Positions 34,650-46,949 of a stretch of DNA of 64,000 nucleotides are shown here, in pieces. The stretch lies in assembly GCF_943734655.1 (NCBI RefSeq), contig NC_071355.1, positions 241,173,183 through 241,237,182 on the forward strand. Reading direction: 5' to 3'. A model generated the notes under the pieces. The model saw only the letters and a list, made by a program, of their open reading frames with translations. It was not told the origin of the DNA and did not search any database. This DNA comes from Sabethes cyaneus. Its lineage: Eukaryota > Arthropoda > Insecta > Diptera > Culicidae. Position 1 is the first letter of the stretch. Each line of letters starts with the position of its first letter. Both the position numbers and the translations under genes were made by a program.

Positions 34650-36750
34650 GAGAGTTACCTGGAAGGGGCGTCAAACATAGCTCTGGCTCTCTCAAGCTCA
34701 CACCTGGCGCCTCCACGCAGATCTAAGTCTCACACATCGTCTGTCTCGTAACGGGCGGCTGAAATGCTGTGTCCCGCAAGCTATACCTAAGATGGCAGGC
34801 CCATCAGCGGGATGTAGGTATCGCGACCCCGGTGAAGTAGTATACCGAAAATTACCAATTACCACAAACAAAGAAGAAAGAAATTCAGGGCGAAACAATC
34901 GGTATAGGACACGGCAAGGGACAAGGAAACGATTGGAAACTTGGTACCTGGAATGTCCGAACTCTCCGTGAACCGGCCCGGGCCCGTGCTGGCTTGCTTG
35001 CTCAAGAGCTGCATCAACTCGGAGTGGAGATCGCTGCTATTCAGGAAGTTCGGTGGTCAAATTTCGGAGAAAGGGAGTTCCTTGCAGTAGACCCTATTGC
35101 ACGCACTTCTTTCAAGTACCACATCTACTACAGTGGCGGTAAGAAAGCAGAACATGGAGTCGGTTTCGTAGTGTTGGGAAAACAAACAACGAGTTATTCG
35201 TTTGAGGCCCGTAGACGACCATGTATGCGTGTTGAGGATTAAGGGCAAATTCTTCAACTATAGCCTAATCAACTTATACCGACAAATGATAAATCCGATG
35301 ATGCTAAAGATGAGTTTTACGACAGGTTTGAGAGGACCTATGGAGAGTGCCCAAAACACGACGTGAAAATCATCATAGGAGATGCAAATGCGCAGGTCGG
35401 GAGAGAGGAATTCTTCCGTCCAGTCATTGGAAGAGATAGCCTTCATCTGTCGACCAATAATAACGGTCTGAGGCTCATAAATTTTGCCACGGCCAGAGGA
35501 ATGGCCATCTGTAGCACCTACTTTCTACATTCGAATGTTCGGAAACACACCTGGAGGCATCCAAATGGAGACTCTAACTCTCAGATTGGTCATGTCTTGA
35601 TTGACGGTCGACAGTTTTCGGATGTTATCGATGTACGGTCTTTTCGGGGACCAAATATCGACTCTGACCACTATCTCGTAGTGAGTAAGATTCGCACAAG
35701 GCTGTCGAACACGGCGAAAGCTCGCGCTGAGAGGACGCTCTGTTTCAACATCCAGTGGTTAACGGCAGACGGCGTAGCAGCGGAGTACGCCAGGAAGCTT
35801 GACCAACGAATCGCAGAACAGCAGGGAGAAGGAGAAGATAAAAATGGGCTGTGGAGGAACATCCATGGTGCCATCGAAACAGCTGCGAGACACTGGTTTG
35901 ATGCCGACTGCCAGAGAGTGACAGATGAAAAGAACCAGGCCAGGAGTCGCATGCTCACTGCGGCAAGGCGTCAAAACAGGGAGAGATACAGAGAGACTAG
36001 AGCTGCGGAAAAAAGAATCCATCGTCTAAATAGCGATACGCCAGCAACGACACACGGAGTTTCTATAAAACGGTGAGATGCAGGAATTTTGCCATGCCTG
36101 TGATGTGCCATGATAGTTCTGGCAACCTGCTTACCGACAAAACGGCGGTAGCAGCCAGGTGGAAGGAGCACTTTCAGATACTGTTGAATCGAGAGGTAAA
36201 TGCGACGATCAGCAGGGACAGGATAGGAAATTGTAAGCGATGGCCAAGCAGTGGAGCCACCAACACAAGAGAAGGTTAAGAAGGCAATCAGTGAGCTGAC
36301 AAACGGTAAGGCTACTGGGAAGGACGGTATCCCGGCTGAACTTCTAAAAGCGGGTAGCGAGCGGCTGTACGAAGCAATCCATCGGATCATTGTCGGGATC
36401 TGGGAGAAAGAACAAATGTCGGAGGAGTGGTTGGATGGCCTCATTTGCCCAATTTTGAAAAACGGACATCGACTGGAGTGTAAAAACTATCGAGAAATTG
36501 CATTGCACAATTCTGCCTAGAAGGTGCTTTTCCGGACCGTATCCTGTTCTGCAGACTGAGACCGTTAGCGGAGTCCTTCGTCGGCGAGTCGGCGTCGGCT
36601 GGTTTTCGTCAGGGTCGCTCCACGACGGATCTCTGCGTCAGTTGCTAGACAAGTTTCGGAAATACAACTTGCAGACACACCATCTGTTTGTAGACTTTGA
36701 AGCGGCGTACGATTCAGTTAAACGAAATGAGCTGTGCCAGACGTCGCATC
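34650..36750 (+). pseudogene. RTE-type LINE B: 5' UTR, endonuclease and start of RT
   Basis: The endonuclease begins near 34940 with LGTWNVRTLREP and the catalytic Glu block AIQEVRW. After frameshifts near 35220-35280 it reads IIIGDANAQVG. QIGHVLIDGR has Gly where the family has the catalytic Asp (QIDH), and SDHYLV keeps the final His. The linker contains DCQRVTDEKNQARS. The RT entry is GKATGKDGIPAELLK, then EEWLDGLICPILK, then FRQGRSTTD and motif A VDFEAAYDSV near 36700. Similarity stops just after motif A, so YADD and the C-terminus are lost. It is not functional. Confidence 0.8.
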
Positions 36751-37499
36751 GTGGGATGAAACCCAAATCTAGGTGGACAAATGTAATTACACTAAAACCG
36801 TTAGTCCTAGGTATATAGTATGTTCGGAGTAAATTTGCTATTTTAACTTCTGCATTTTTCGTGTATATGACATTAGGGTGACCATCATAGTAAGCGAGTG
36901 CAAAATATACACTTTTTTATGGCTTAAGTTAGCTGAATAAAATGTTCAGTTAAAGAAAGTTAAAGAACACTAAATTTTAAGTAACTTTGCCAAAGTTACA
37001 GGTGATGGGCTGGAGCTATTTAAAGTTTTTTGGTCGGGGTGGACCTAAAAAATCCGTTTTTTTTTCTTTATATCTTCTTTCGTGTTTATTTCTCACAAAT
37101 CATGCCTTCTGAGCACTTTAGTACGAATGAAAAACGCACATTTTGTTTGAAGGAATCAAGTTGCTATCTCGTTCGGTTCCGAAGCTACAGGCATTTTTTC
37201 GAAAAAATACGTTTTTTTTTCAAATGTCAATAACGTAAAAACTGCTCAAAAGCAGCAAATCAAATTTGGTATAAATGTTCAGTAATATATTGGCCTCCGA
37301 AATTAATTGAGATCACATCGGTCCAGGTCGGCCCTTTTTTGCTAGACCGTATTGAATATTGAAGTAAAAATTACCGTTTTACTTACCAAAATCACAATTT
37401 TTACGTAGATAGAATGGATTAAAAAAGCGAAAATAAGTCTAAATGATTGTATTTATCTTAATCAAGTATAATTAAAAGCGGTATAACGGTATATTTGAT
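36751..37499. other. AT-rich DNA without a recognised gene
   Basis: Poly-T runs and no coding signal. It may be a decayed non-coding repeat. Confidence 0.35.
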
Positions 37500-37850
37500 G
37501 ACTTCCCATTTTCCGATTATAGTCTTTGAGACTTTTCTGTCTTTCGACTTATAGACTTTTCGATATTTCATAGCTCTTTGCCTTTTAGCCTTTCGATTTT
37601 TCTAACTTTCGATTTTTAACTATTTGATTTCACAACTTTTATTTGACTATTCAACTGTTGGACTTTATGTTATTTAGACTGTTCGATTTCAACATTTTGA
37701 TTTTCTACCTTTTCGACTTTTCGACTTTTCCATTTTCCTACTCCTGACTTTTGAGAAAATTTTTAGACTTTAAGACGTTTGGACCGTTCGGTTTTTGAAA
37801 ATTGATTTTGCCGTTTTTTCACTTTTGGATTTTTCGATTCTTAGACATTG
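37500..37850 (+). repeat. Degenerate TTCGACTTTT-word repeat, block 2
   Basis: TTTTCGACTTTTCGACTTTT near 37700 and dense TTCGATTTTT and GACTTTTGA words. It resembles 32351-32670. Confidence 0.6.
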
Positions 37851-37909
37851 CTCGTGCAGCCCTTTTGCCACTGGAACGAACTGATGGGCCAAAAAACCGA
37901 AGCAAAGAG

Positions 37910-39075
37910 TCAGTTAACTACGAATCTGAGGAGTAAAAAGCACCAGAAGAAGGACAGAGAACGTGAAGAATAAGAACTACTATTCCGTACTAATTACAAG
38001 CGTAAGTTTCTTGTAGAAGCTACACACAGAAACCTGATAGGGACAAGGGACGAAACTGGATTACAAACGAGCGCGAGTTGGTCGATAGGTGGAATCAGTG
38101 CCCATGGTAGATAGTAATGTTCCAGCACTTGATCTTCAAGAAGTTAAACGAGAAATCGGGTTATTGAAGATCAACAAAGTCGTCGGTAAAGACCGTCTAC
38201 CAGCAGAGTTTTGTAAATATGGCCGAAAAACGCTCTATGGTAGGTTATTTCCAAGATTAGAGAGGAGGAGAAGCTACCGGAGGAATGGATGGTAGCAGTA
38301 GTTTTCCCCATCTAGTAAAAGGGTGATCGGCCTACCTCAAAATGCTCTCTAAAACCGATAGAACCGATAGAACACAGTCACCGATAGAACACAGTTTCAA
38401 ACTATCAGGCGGACGTAATTGGGAACTCGTGCCACCACGGATCAATGTCGAGGATCAACGTGCCCACGTTTTACATCATTATTAGTTTCAAAGCAGCATA
38501 CGATACAATCGATCGAGATCAGCTAAGGTAGATAATGCATGAATACGGGTTTCTGGACAAACTGAAGCGATTGTTTACAACTGGATTGGATCGAGTGATG
38601 TGTTTCGTGCGCATTTCGGGAACACCCTCGATACCCTTCGAGATGCGGCGAGTGTTGAGATAAGGTGACGGCTTATTCTGCTTGCTTATTCTGCATATCG
38701 CTCTTGCGGGGGTAGCCAAATCCTAGGCATTGATATCACAGCAAGGAACAACACAGCGACGGCGGAAATAATCTGCGCCAGACCGAAAGCGGATTCTAGA
38801 AGGATTGGGCCAAAAATAAATGTGTCGAAGACCGAATACATGAAAGGAAGGAGCTCAAAGAATACAAACGTGCGGCTCCCACGCACGGTAGCCATTGACG
38901 GCAACGGACTAGATGGGGTAGCTGAGTTCGTGTATTTAGGATGACTAGTGACCGAGGACAACATTACTAGTAAGGAGATCGAGTGTTGCATTCAAGCGGG
39001 AAATCGGGTTTACTTTGCCCTTCGCAAAACACTACTATCGAGGAGCATACGTCGCCGTACGAAGCTGAACTTTTG
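37910..39075 (+). pseudogene. RTE-type LINE C fragment
   Basis: Blocks in shifting frames: LQEVKREIGLLKINKVVGKD (RT entry); SFKAAYDTIDRDQLR (motif A region, near 38490); IMHEYGFLDKLKRLF; DRVMCFVRISGT with FEMRRVLR-QGDG; and, near 38925, a LGE-FVYL-type block. Stops are frequent and the YADD region is decayed. It may belong to the same family as the minus-strand copy at 46.95-48.1 kb (shared MRR/SRRGLR-type block). Confidence 0.65.
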
Positions 39076-41066
39076 GCTTGATTTCACATTTTTCGATATT
39101 AGAGTTGCAATTTTTTGTTTCTAATTTACAGCTTTTACATTCCTAATTGGCTCCTTTTGGCAGCCAAAACATAGCAAGCGCCGACTTGTCAGGAGTGTGT
39201 AATAATCTGCTTATCCACCAACCAAGGCAGTCGATTCCATCACCATCGCCTCGGCCCACCTTATTAGAAAATGATTACTTATACGGCCGGACTACTTTGA
39301 TGGGATGTTTAGAGAGGTCATTTTTGTTTTTTCCGAAGAAGAATTATAGTCCCAAAGGGGGTGATCGGACACCCGGCAGCACCCGCCGGTACCGTCATTG
39401 ACGTAATAAATAGTCTAACCCCTTCTTGACGACGGAACGGACATTCATTGTCTAGACTGCTGAAGAGAACTGAAAGATGGAAAGAAACGAGGCTGTGCTG
39501 TGCACACCCTTTTCCGAAGGGGGAAGAGCTCATTCCGACGCTGGTGCTGCTGCTGCTGCAGCAGCAGGTTGTTTTTCGATTGCAGCCAGCAGGACGACGC
39601 ACGGTGGAATAGCGGTGAGTGGAGGATAAAAAAATAAAAGAACAACCGAAAGAGTTTTTTTGGGTAACGTTTACACACCCGGAAACTAAGCTCTTGAAGG
39701 GTTATGGGCACGAGTCGATCCCGTCTTGAGATCAATATACGACAAAACAGAAGGGTCAGTGAAGTGTGTGTGTGTTCTTTTACAACGTGTTTATAGTTTA
39801 TCAATTTATCCGTTCATTAAATGCCGTAATGGAATTATAATTCTTGGTCACTGGAGTAACGAAGGGGGTGTTCCGGGGAAAGGTTATCGTTTGGGAAAAA
39901 ATGGAACATTTTTTTCTACCAGTAATTTTACTTTTCTTTTCGTTTTGTCGTTTGTATTTATACAAAAACTTACAAAGCAATTTTTACAGTTGAAATTTAC
40001 TTCGCAAATGGTTACTTTGATGTCACCAACTCTTTCCGTATTTGACAGACTTTAGCAAAGAAAAAGAACGTTAACAGAGGTGTGCTATTTGGAACCGAAC
40101 CGGTAAGGTTGAGTGCTTTTTTCGTCGTTATTACCACATCAAGTCCATATGTTACCAGCCGAAACACAGGTAGCTACATTTATGAACATGTTTAAAGACA
40201 GTCACATAGGGTCCTTCTCACTTTGTCTCCCCCCGGCTGGAAAACGAACTTCCAAAGCCACAAATCCATTAGTTCACACAGAGAGAAAACAAGTAGGCTG
40301 CTGCTCGTGCTCTTCTACTATACGTCTAAATAGGACAAGGGGTTGTGTCACTTCAATCTGTCGTCACAATTTATTCCACTTTAAATCATCCCGTGCCGGA
40401 AAATCCTGCTCACTTTTCACCGACCGAATGGCCGGTCGAACCGACCGGCCGACAGCATCCGGTCCATCCCGGACAAGTCGTGCAAAGCGGAGGATAATTT
40501 CCTTTAAAAAATTGAGACATTTCCCTGGTTTTTTCTTTCGGCAGGCAGATTTTCGCTTTCATCATGTTTATTGCATGCGATTTATATGCCCGATTCCGGT
40601 GTGCCGTTGTTGTTGTTGTTGTCGTTGTTATCGCAGTCTATCCCATCTAAATGTCACTCGGCCAACCCGGGCAAACCCGGTGTTGTGGAGGGAGTTTGTT
40701 GATGAAATTTCAAATCAATCACGGCACAAATCAACCCTTCAGATTCGATTAGAGAGAATGCCTTCCGCAGAGAACATAGCAAACAATGGCTGCACTAGAC
40801 AAAGTGGAAAAATGTGTGGATTTGAATTTAAATCGCTTCGGTCAACTGCCTGGTCTGATCTGTCATTGGCAGTCGAAACAGGCTTTAGCCCGGTGATGGC
40901 AGTTGGAAAAGATTACGCAAGGAAATGAGAATTTTAAACTTTCACTGATGATAAAAAGGGCTGATGGAAAACGAACACCCGATGCAGGAGGGTTGCATGT
41001 TTTACCAATGGAATTAGCATAACATCAGAAGGATCAGAACAACAAAATGGAGTGTGCATTACTTAC
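39076..41066. other. Non-repetitive DNA 3' of the spliced exon
   Basis: This would be intron of the minus-strand gene. Open frames of up to 271 codons (40113-40928, plus strand) have poor protein-like composition and no recognised domain. Downstream exons were not found. Confidence 0.4.
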
Positions 41067-42512
41067 CGGGTGATGAAGACTTGCGCCGGCTCAAGTTTAA
41101 CAGGCCCTTCCGACTGTCGGGTGATTCTGCACGGCCTGCTGCTGCTGCTGCTGCTGTTACTCCAACCGTCAAACGTCGCTTTGCGTCGTCAAACTCATCG
41201 TCGACGACCGGCCGATCCAAGTCATTGCCGTGGCCACTCGTGCGCCCACCGCCGCCACCACCAATTTCTTCTTCATCTTCCGCATCGTCGTCATCGTCGT
41301 CGATAGGTGGATCATCATCGTCGGTGTTGTTGTTGTTATTTTTGCTGGTGTTGCTACCTCCGCCGCTACCGTCCTGAATGGACGTTCGATCCGGTGACAT
41401 CGGCGGTTGCTGACGGTAGTGATGATGCGGTGGAAGCTGACCGAACTGTGATTGATGATGGTGATGATGATGCTGATGATGCTGGTGAAGCTGATTCGGG
41501 TGGATCTCGAAGTCATCGGGCTGTTCGAGTTTGAACTGATGAAAACTGCCGCTGTTATTGGTGATGTTGTTGCTGTTGGTAGCATTCGGCGCTGCTGCTG
41601 CTGCTGCTGCCGCCGCCGTCGTCGTCGTCGTTACTGCCGATGACGATTGAGAATGCAACGCTTGCTGTGATGATGACGGCTGTGGCAGCGGCGGCAATGC
41701 ATAGAAATTCAATTCACGTTCTTCGGAGTCTCTTTGATGTCTTTGATGTTGTTGCTGGTGATGGTGGGATGACACTGTTGCTACTGCCGACATTGCTGCC
41801 GGAGTTGGACTGCTAGTGGGCGGGAGTGGTAGCATCGTGGTCGGCGAGGAGCGGTGATGGTGATGCAGCGCCAGTGGCATGTGAGGTTGATGGTGATGGG
41901 GATGAAGATGCTGCTGCTGTTGTTGCTGTTGGCTGTGATTCTGGTGATGATGGTGAGGATGATGCTGATGATGCTGATGATGATGTTGGGGAGGATGATG
42001 ATGATGATGAATGGAATGATGTGTGAAATGAGGTGGCGGTGATCGAGTGGTTTGATTTTGTCTTGCACTTTGTTCGTGCGGGTTTATATCGCCGTCGAGT
42101 TCATCCCTTTCCTTCTTGATCGAATGCATCAGCGGGCCGAAGCTAGCGATGCTGGACGACGGGGATGATGTGGAAATTTGTGGACTCGTGGTCTGCGGCA
42201 GACCCATCGTATTCGGTCCTAGAGGATATGTCGACATGCTTTCCAGCATGCTTCTTTTCAGCAGTAAATTACTCTCGTTCAGCAGCCCAAGGCTGGGATT
42301 TTGTAGCATCATTTCGCGGATGGTCAGCAGACTGTTGGGAATCGCGTGCTGCGAGATCGATGTAGTAGGCGATGTGGGATTCAGTGGTGGTATTCCCAGC
42401 CCTGCCGGTAACATAGCAGGCGGCAGCAGGGACTGCGCGGGTTGACCAGCGGAAACGCTTGGCAACGGTACAGGGTGATGCCATTGTGCATCACTGCTTA
42501 ACCAAATTTTAC
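41067..42512 (-). CDS. Internal exon of a probable transcriptional regulator (His/Gln/Ala-rich, acidic)
   Basis: On the minus strand a pyrimidine-rich acceptor (TTTATCTTTTGCAG) precedes an open exon of 1446 nt that ends CACCCG before the donor GTAAGT. One base of a codon is left at the 3' end and two are used at the 5' end, so the exon is symmetric and could be skipped without a frameshift. The peptide starts KIWLSSDAQWHHPVPLPSVS; a Pro/Ser region follows, then REMMLQNPSLGLLNESNLLL. Motif IKKERDELDGD fits a SUMO site with acidic tail, as does FKLEQPDDFE. Then come poly-His/Gln tracts, a 10-Ala run, a DDDDD/EEE acidic stretch with Gly run, and a basic end, LLNLSRRKSSSPG. This composition is typical of linker exons in insect transcription factors (for example BTB-zinc finger or nuclear receptor genes). 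I do not recognise the gene. DNA-binding exons lie elsewhere. Confidence 0.75.
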
Positions 42513-44544
42513 CTGCAAAAGATAAAAAACAATAATTTAGGTTTGTTTCACACAAAAGAAAGCTACTACGTTCCAAACAAGTATCGATTGGCAAAAGAGC
42601 TTCAACCTTGAACTGAAATCACGTCTTTGACAGTGTATCATAGTGGACGACGAAAACGATCAGTTTTACTCTGACGTTTCACCGGCACCACCACCCCACC
42701 ACGCCATTTGGGTGATTCCACGTCTTATCAGTCTGTGCACCGCCGTCTTCGGCAGACACTGGTTTCCCTCTCTCCCTGACCCCGGAAAGACGGACGTAGT
42801 TTTGTTAATTCCTGGTTTCTTCCACTTCCTCTGATGACTTCCATTCATTTATTCGTTCATTCATTTACTCGCTCACTTACGACGCCCGGGGCGCGCGTAT
42901 GCCGCAGTAGTACTACCGTGGCTCAATACATACACCTACACACATATTGTATGTACACTCTCACACCCGCCGTGGTAGCGCGGGTGAAAGGACACTGCCC
43001 GTAAGGGCAGTCAGTGCGGCGGTGTGGCGCGGTCTGCGGTGGTTACGTACGGTGTGTCAGATCCGGATCGATATCCTTCAAGCAACGGCCGGTAGCCGTT
43101 GATTGCCGTTGCGGTGTTTTCTACTGCGAAAACAACAGCGCGATGTTTGCGGTGGGCACAATATTCGACATTAAAGCTTGCCTTGGATTTGCACACACAC
43201 AGACACACCCATACACACATACGAGCTGTCGGCATCGACGACGAAGAAAGTCTGATGCTGGCTAGCTGAGCTGAGAAATATGGTTCAACATAGAAGCTGT
43301 GGTGGCAGTACACTAACTACCTACCTGTTATTTTGGTGAAGCAGGCTTTGATTTCGATTAATTCCTCTTAAAGAGCTCAAAAATGTTATCGAATCGAGTG
43401 TTTGAATACAGAGACTTGAAAACATGAAATCCAAGCGAACTGCGGCATTTCTAGACATTCGATAGCGGAACGTCAAAAGTTACACATCAAAATAATGAGT
43501 CCAATAGCATTGAAACGGTCACGTTTAGCAAAACGTATTCGACGTAGCAGAAGCTCCATGATGGATTTTGTTCTTGATAACATAAAATTATAATTGTTTG
43601 AATTGAAATTGTTTGAACTGAATTGAATTGAATTTAAGTAACATTTCATACAATTTAGCGCATATTATAATTAACCTACTCAACATCGACAAATCGTGCC
43701 TGACTATCAATCGTCGTCATTTGAAATAGTCACTAACTTCAGCTGAAGCTTGCTTAAAACGTTCTGTTCATCAAATGAAACAAATCGCTTGATGTATAAA
43801 GCGAAGGTAAAAGAAAAACAGCTTCATTTATTTGTTTTCAGGATGCCGAGCCCTAGTCAGAATACTGAAATATTTCCGCTTTTTGGGCATTCTAGGATCT
43901 GCCAGGAAAGACTTTGGAATATTTTTCAAGTATTTCGAGTGATACATTGATCAAACAAGCAGATTTCCAAGCTCTGCGAATAGTGGGATTAATTATAGAA
44001 ATTAGAAGATATCTGTGAACGATGATGAAGAGGAAGACGCTATGCAAGGATTCTGCTCTGGGGATGCAGAAAAATTCGTGAAGAGACAATAGGAGACCGG
44101 GGCATTTAATATGCTGGAAGCTACAATATCGGGACATTTAAAAATAGTTAAAAGCGGGTTTCCCTACTATAAGTCTGAAGAAATGAAAGAAAAATTCCTG
44201 ATAGGCTTAGAGCCGTTTGTCAGACTTCGATGAAAGCAGAAATTTTTTCAATCGTTGGAAGCGCTGGCAATAAAATCTAGCAAGGGAAATAAATCACTAA
44301 GCGTATTATATCTGCTTGAATTTTACTTTGCTAAGGAACAATACTGAAACAAAAAGTTTGCAAATAGAGACATTTACTGAAAAACATCGACATTTCTATT
44401 GATTCCGAATAATCTGCCAATACCGGAATATTACCGGTACTACCGGTATTTTCTACGCCAATACCGAAATCGCGGTTTTCACCAAAAGCACCCAATACCG
44501 ACAGCCCTACTCATAAGTCTCCGAAGTCTTCCGTAGTGCGTGCT
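42513..44544. other. Intron or flank of the spliced exon; no exon recognised
   Basis: CA repeats lie near 43193-43220. The 43.3-44.5 kb part is AT-rich, with ACCGGTA-type words near 44420-44455 that are sometimes seen at decayed hAT element ends; no hAT transposase is recognised. Confidence 0.35.
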
Positions 44545-45165
44545 TTATAATAGCTCAGTATTTTTCGATAGACCATAGTTCCTTAGGCCTTTGGGCGGGG
44601 GGAGGGGTTCATGTCCTTGGGCACGAAAGTCGGGGTTGGCTTCGTACCACTCCAGAACACCCCTTGAATAGTGGCATGAAGCTAGATTGTGATTAGATAA
44701 TGAGGCTTCGTCAGCATCTGGGTGTACAATTTCCGGGCCCGTGACATTCCCACCGTATTTTGCCGTTCGCGACGATTTGTGCGTATGCAGTACCTCCCGG
44801 TTCATAGCTCTCTGAACGAAGGACTTGGACAGATTCAACTATTTTGGCCATATCCCTGACCGCAGCATTGGGATTCCGCTTAAACGCTTTCACGACACGC
44901 TTCTGATCCTGACCTGATCACTAAAAGAACAACCATTCTGACCGCATTTCTCCTTTTGTTCGATGCTCAAAGTTTCGTGGTAACGTTGAATAACGCGACT
45001 CACCGTTGACTGCACGGTTCCGAGTTGTTTTCTGATGTCCCGATGAAAGAGTTGAGGCTTTTCCAGATGCTTGCGCAAAATCAATTCGCGACGTTGCTCT
45101 CCGCCATTTTTTCCAATTTTTGAAAAACTGACAGCGATAAAAATACAGTGTAAACAATACACTCT
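44545..45165 (-). pseudogene. mariner transposase pseudogene 1 (internal deletion)
   Basis: The N-terminal frame has EQRRELILRKHLEKPQLFHR, then the helix-turn-helix QSTVSRVIQRYHETLSIEQK. VKAFKRNPNAAVRDMAK (second helix-turn-helix) and LSKSFVQRAMNREVLHTHK follow in other frames. The coding then jumps over the first catalytic region to NLASCHYSRGVLEWYEAN, with DFVPKDM-type sequence out of frame after it. The pattern resembles mosquito mariner-family (DD37E/ITm type) transposases. At least three frame breaks, and the first Asp region is deleted. Confidence 0.75.
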
Positions 45166-45341
45166 AAACTACTTTTACTCAAATTTTTAAAAGAAAATAA
45201 CTGACCCGAATGATTTTAAGTTAAAAGGTCCTTAATAAAACCATCATCATCATCATCATCGTCAAAAGAAAATACTCAATGGATAATTTTCTACAGCGTT
45301 TTGTTCGTAATCCAGATAGATTTCTTTTTCATTTTCATTAA

Positions 45342-45980
45342 GGGAACATATTACCTTTTACACCATATTTTTTGCCTGTTTTTAAATATTTTTTTCTCGT
45401 TAACGCGACAGGCAAATCGAATTAGTTTTTCTGCATTCAAAACATTGCATTTTATACTAATATTTACAATTTTGTTTTTATATGGGAACCTTTTCCCCTT
45501 TCCCCTATGGCTCCTTGAAGATAGTCATTCAAAAAAAACGTAGATTGCGTTACCATCGATTGGCGCTAGGGGGCTTATCAGAATTAAAAAATTCCAAAAC
45601 GATATGAAAGTATATTAAATTATCTCGTGTTTGACCCAGCTCTTTTTTTATTTCGAACGCAAAACAAAATGGCTGACATTGAAACATAAAAGTAAGGTTT
45701 TAAGCCGAAAAAATTGACTTTAAGTTCAAACATTTCTAAAAAATACAAAAATTGCACTATCAAAAAAAGGATGGGTCAAACACTAGATGGTTTCGAGAAA
45801 AACGGCGTTGAAGTTTTTATTCGCTGTGTAATTGCTCCAGACGTGCGCGGTAAAAATGGCTGTAACTTTGTCAAATTTTAGAGTTCATCCAAACAACTTC
45901 AAACACAAATAGTCAAAATGTTAATCTTTCGAAATAATCAAAAAAATCGGTTTTTAAAAATTGAAAAGGTACTATGCCCC
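45342..45980. mobile_element. TTAA-flanked inverted-repeat element, 639 bp
   Basis: TTAA occurs at 45338-45341 and 45981-45984. The termini GGGAACATATTACCTTTT and (complement of the right end) GGGGCATAGTACCTTTT match except for three differences. A TTAA target and GGG-type ends suggest a non-autonomous piggyBac-like element. No transposase is seen. Confidence 0.65.
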
Positions 45981-46024
45981 TTAACCTCTTCTTTTCTGGT
46001 ACAGAAGGCTGTTAACATAAGGTC

Positions 46025-46440
46025 CTTATGCCTGCGAAACGTGGTGCGTCTCAGCGGAGACAACGCAAAAACTGCAGGTATTTATTAATCGGTGCCTGCA
46101 TTCGTGCCTGATGGCCTGACAACTGGATATCCAGTGAGGAGCTCCATCGTCCATGTCATCAACGACCGATAGCAACAGAAATTCGTGAACGTAGGTGGAA
46201 ATGGATCGGTCACACCTTGAGGAAAGGAGCGAACGAGATCTGCAGAGAAGCACTCGATTGGAATCCGCAAGGACAGCGACAGAAGAGACAGACCTAGAGG
46301 CTCATGGCGACGTAGCTTAGCCAACGACATCCAGGCTGTAGACGACAACCTGTCCTGGTGACAGGTAAAAGCTAGGGCGGGTAACCGTCAACAGTGGAGA
46401 TTTCTTCTTCATCCCTTTGCAGTAGTTGGCCTTTACGTCT
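46025..46440 (+). pseudogene. RTE-type LINE D, C-terminal tail
   Basis: Across frames: LQVFINRCLR, IRERRWKWIGHTLRKGANEI, CREALDWNPQGQRQ, SWRRSLANDIQAVDDNLSW, and GNRQQWRFLL-type ending. This is the tail of the RTE family seen complete on the minus strand at 54.9-57.45 kb. Confidence 0.75.
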
Positions 46441-46454
46441 TATGACCAGGGCCT

Positions 46455-46939
46455 GGGGGGGGCTCCGTAGCCGCAAGGTTATCGAGTCTGCTTTGACAAG
46501 CGAGTGGTCGTGGGTACGAATCTTAGTAGAATCAAGCTATTCGATGTCAAGTTGCTTTAGCATGGGTTTATTCTCAGGCCCCTCCATTTACCTTTCCTTC
46601 ATGCTGAATTCTATATTTACCCTCTGAAGCCTCTTGACAGTGCAAATGTCCCTCCTATAGTTTAAGTGTACTGGTCAGAGGTACGAATGAGTCCTCGCCA
46701 GGGACGGCTATATATGGGATAGTACTGGCAGCGAGGAATAAGTGGGTAAAATAGATCTTTGAAGGAAGGGTAAACCCCAATACACACAAGCACGCATAAA
46801 ATTTAATAAGCATATCGCTCATTCAATAGCGATTATAGCAAAAAGAAATGCAGTGCAGGTCATACAACAAACACCTAGGCGATATTACAATAGATCAACT
46901 ATACTGGTCGCAGTGATGAGTCCACACATGCAAAAAAAA
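46455..46939 (+). mobile_element. tRNA-headed SINE, copy 2
   Basis: It starts GGGGGGCTCCGTAGCCGCAA, carries a B box mutated to GGGTACGAATC (46513-46523), and ends with an A run at 46939. It matches copy 1 (19630-20116, minus) along its whole length. It sits between two RTE fragments of opposite orientation. The flanks AGGGCCT and AGGGCTG are a possible imperfect target duplication. Confidence 0.8.
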
Positions 46940-46949
46940 TTACAAGGGC

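Noticed and set aside
40113..40928. 271-codon plus-strand open frame
   Set aside because: Composition is erratic (Cys runs from a GTT microsatellite), no domain, lies in probable intron.
41059..41066. Extension of the exon frame past 41067, and the methionine start at 42594
   Set aside because: These are intron read-through; GTAAGT and the TTTTGCAG acceptor define the exon more convincingly.
41301..42066. Plus-strand and other-frame Asp/Met/Ile-rich frames opposite the exon
   Set aside because: Shadows of the CAC/CAG/CAT repeats in the real exon.
43850..44510. hAT transposon suggested by ACCGGTA words and ending CCGACAGCCCT
   Set aside because: No transposase motif; the candidate end sequences are in direct and not inverted orientation.
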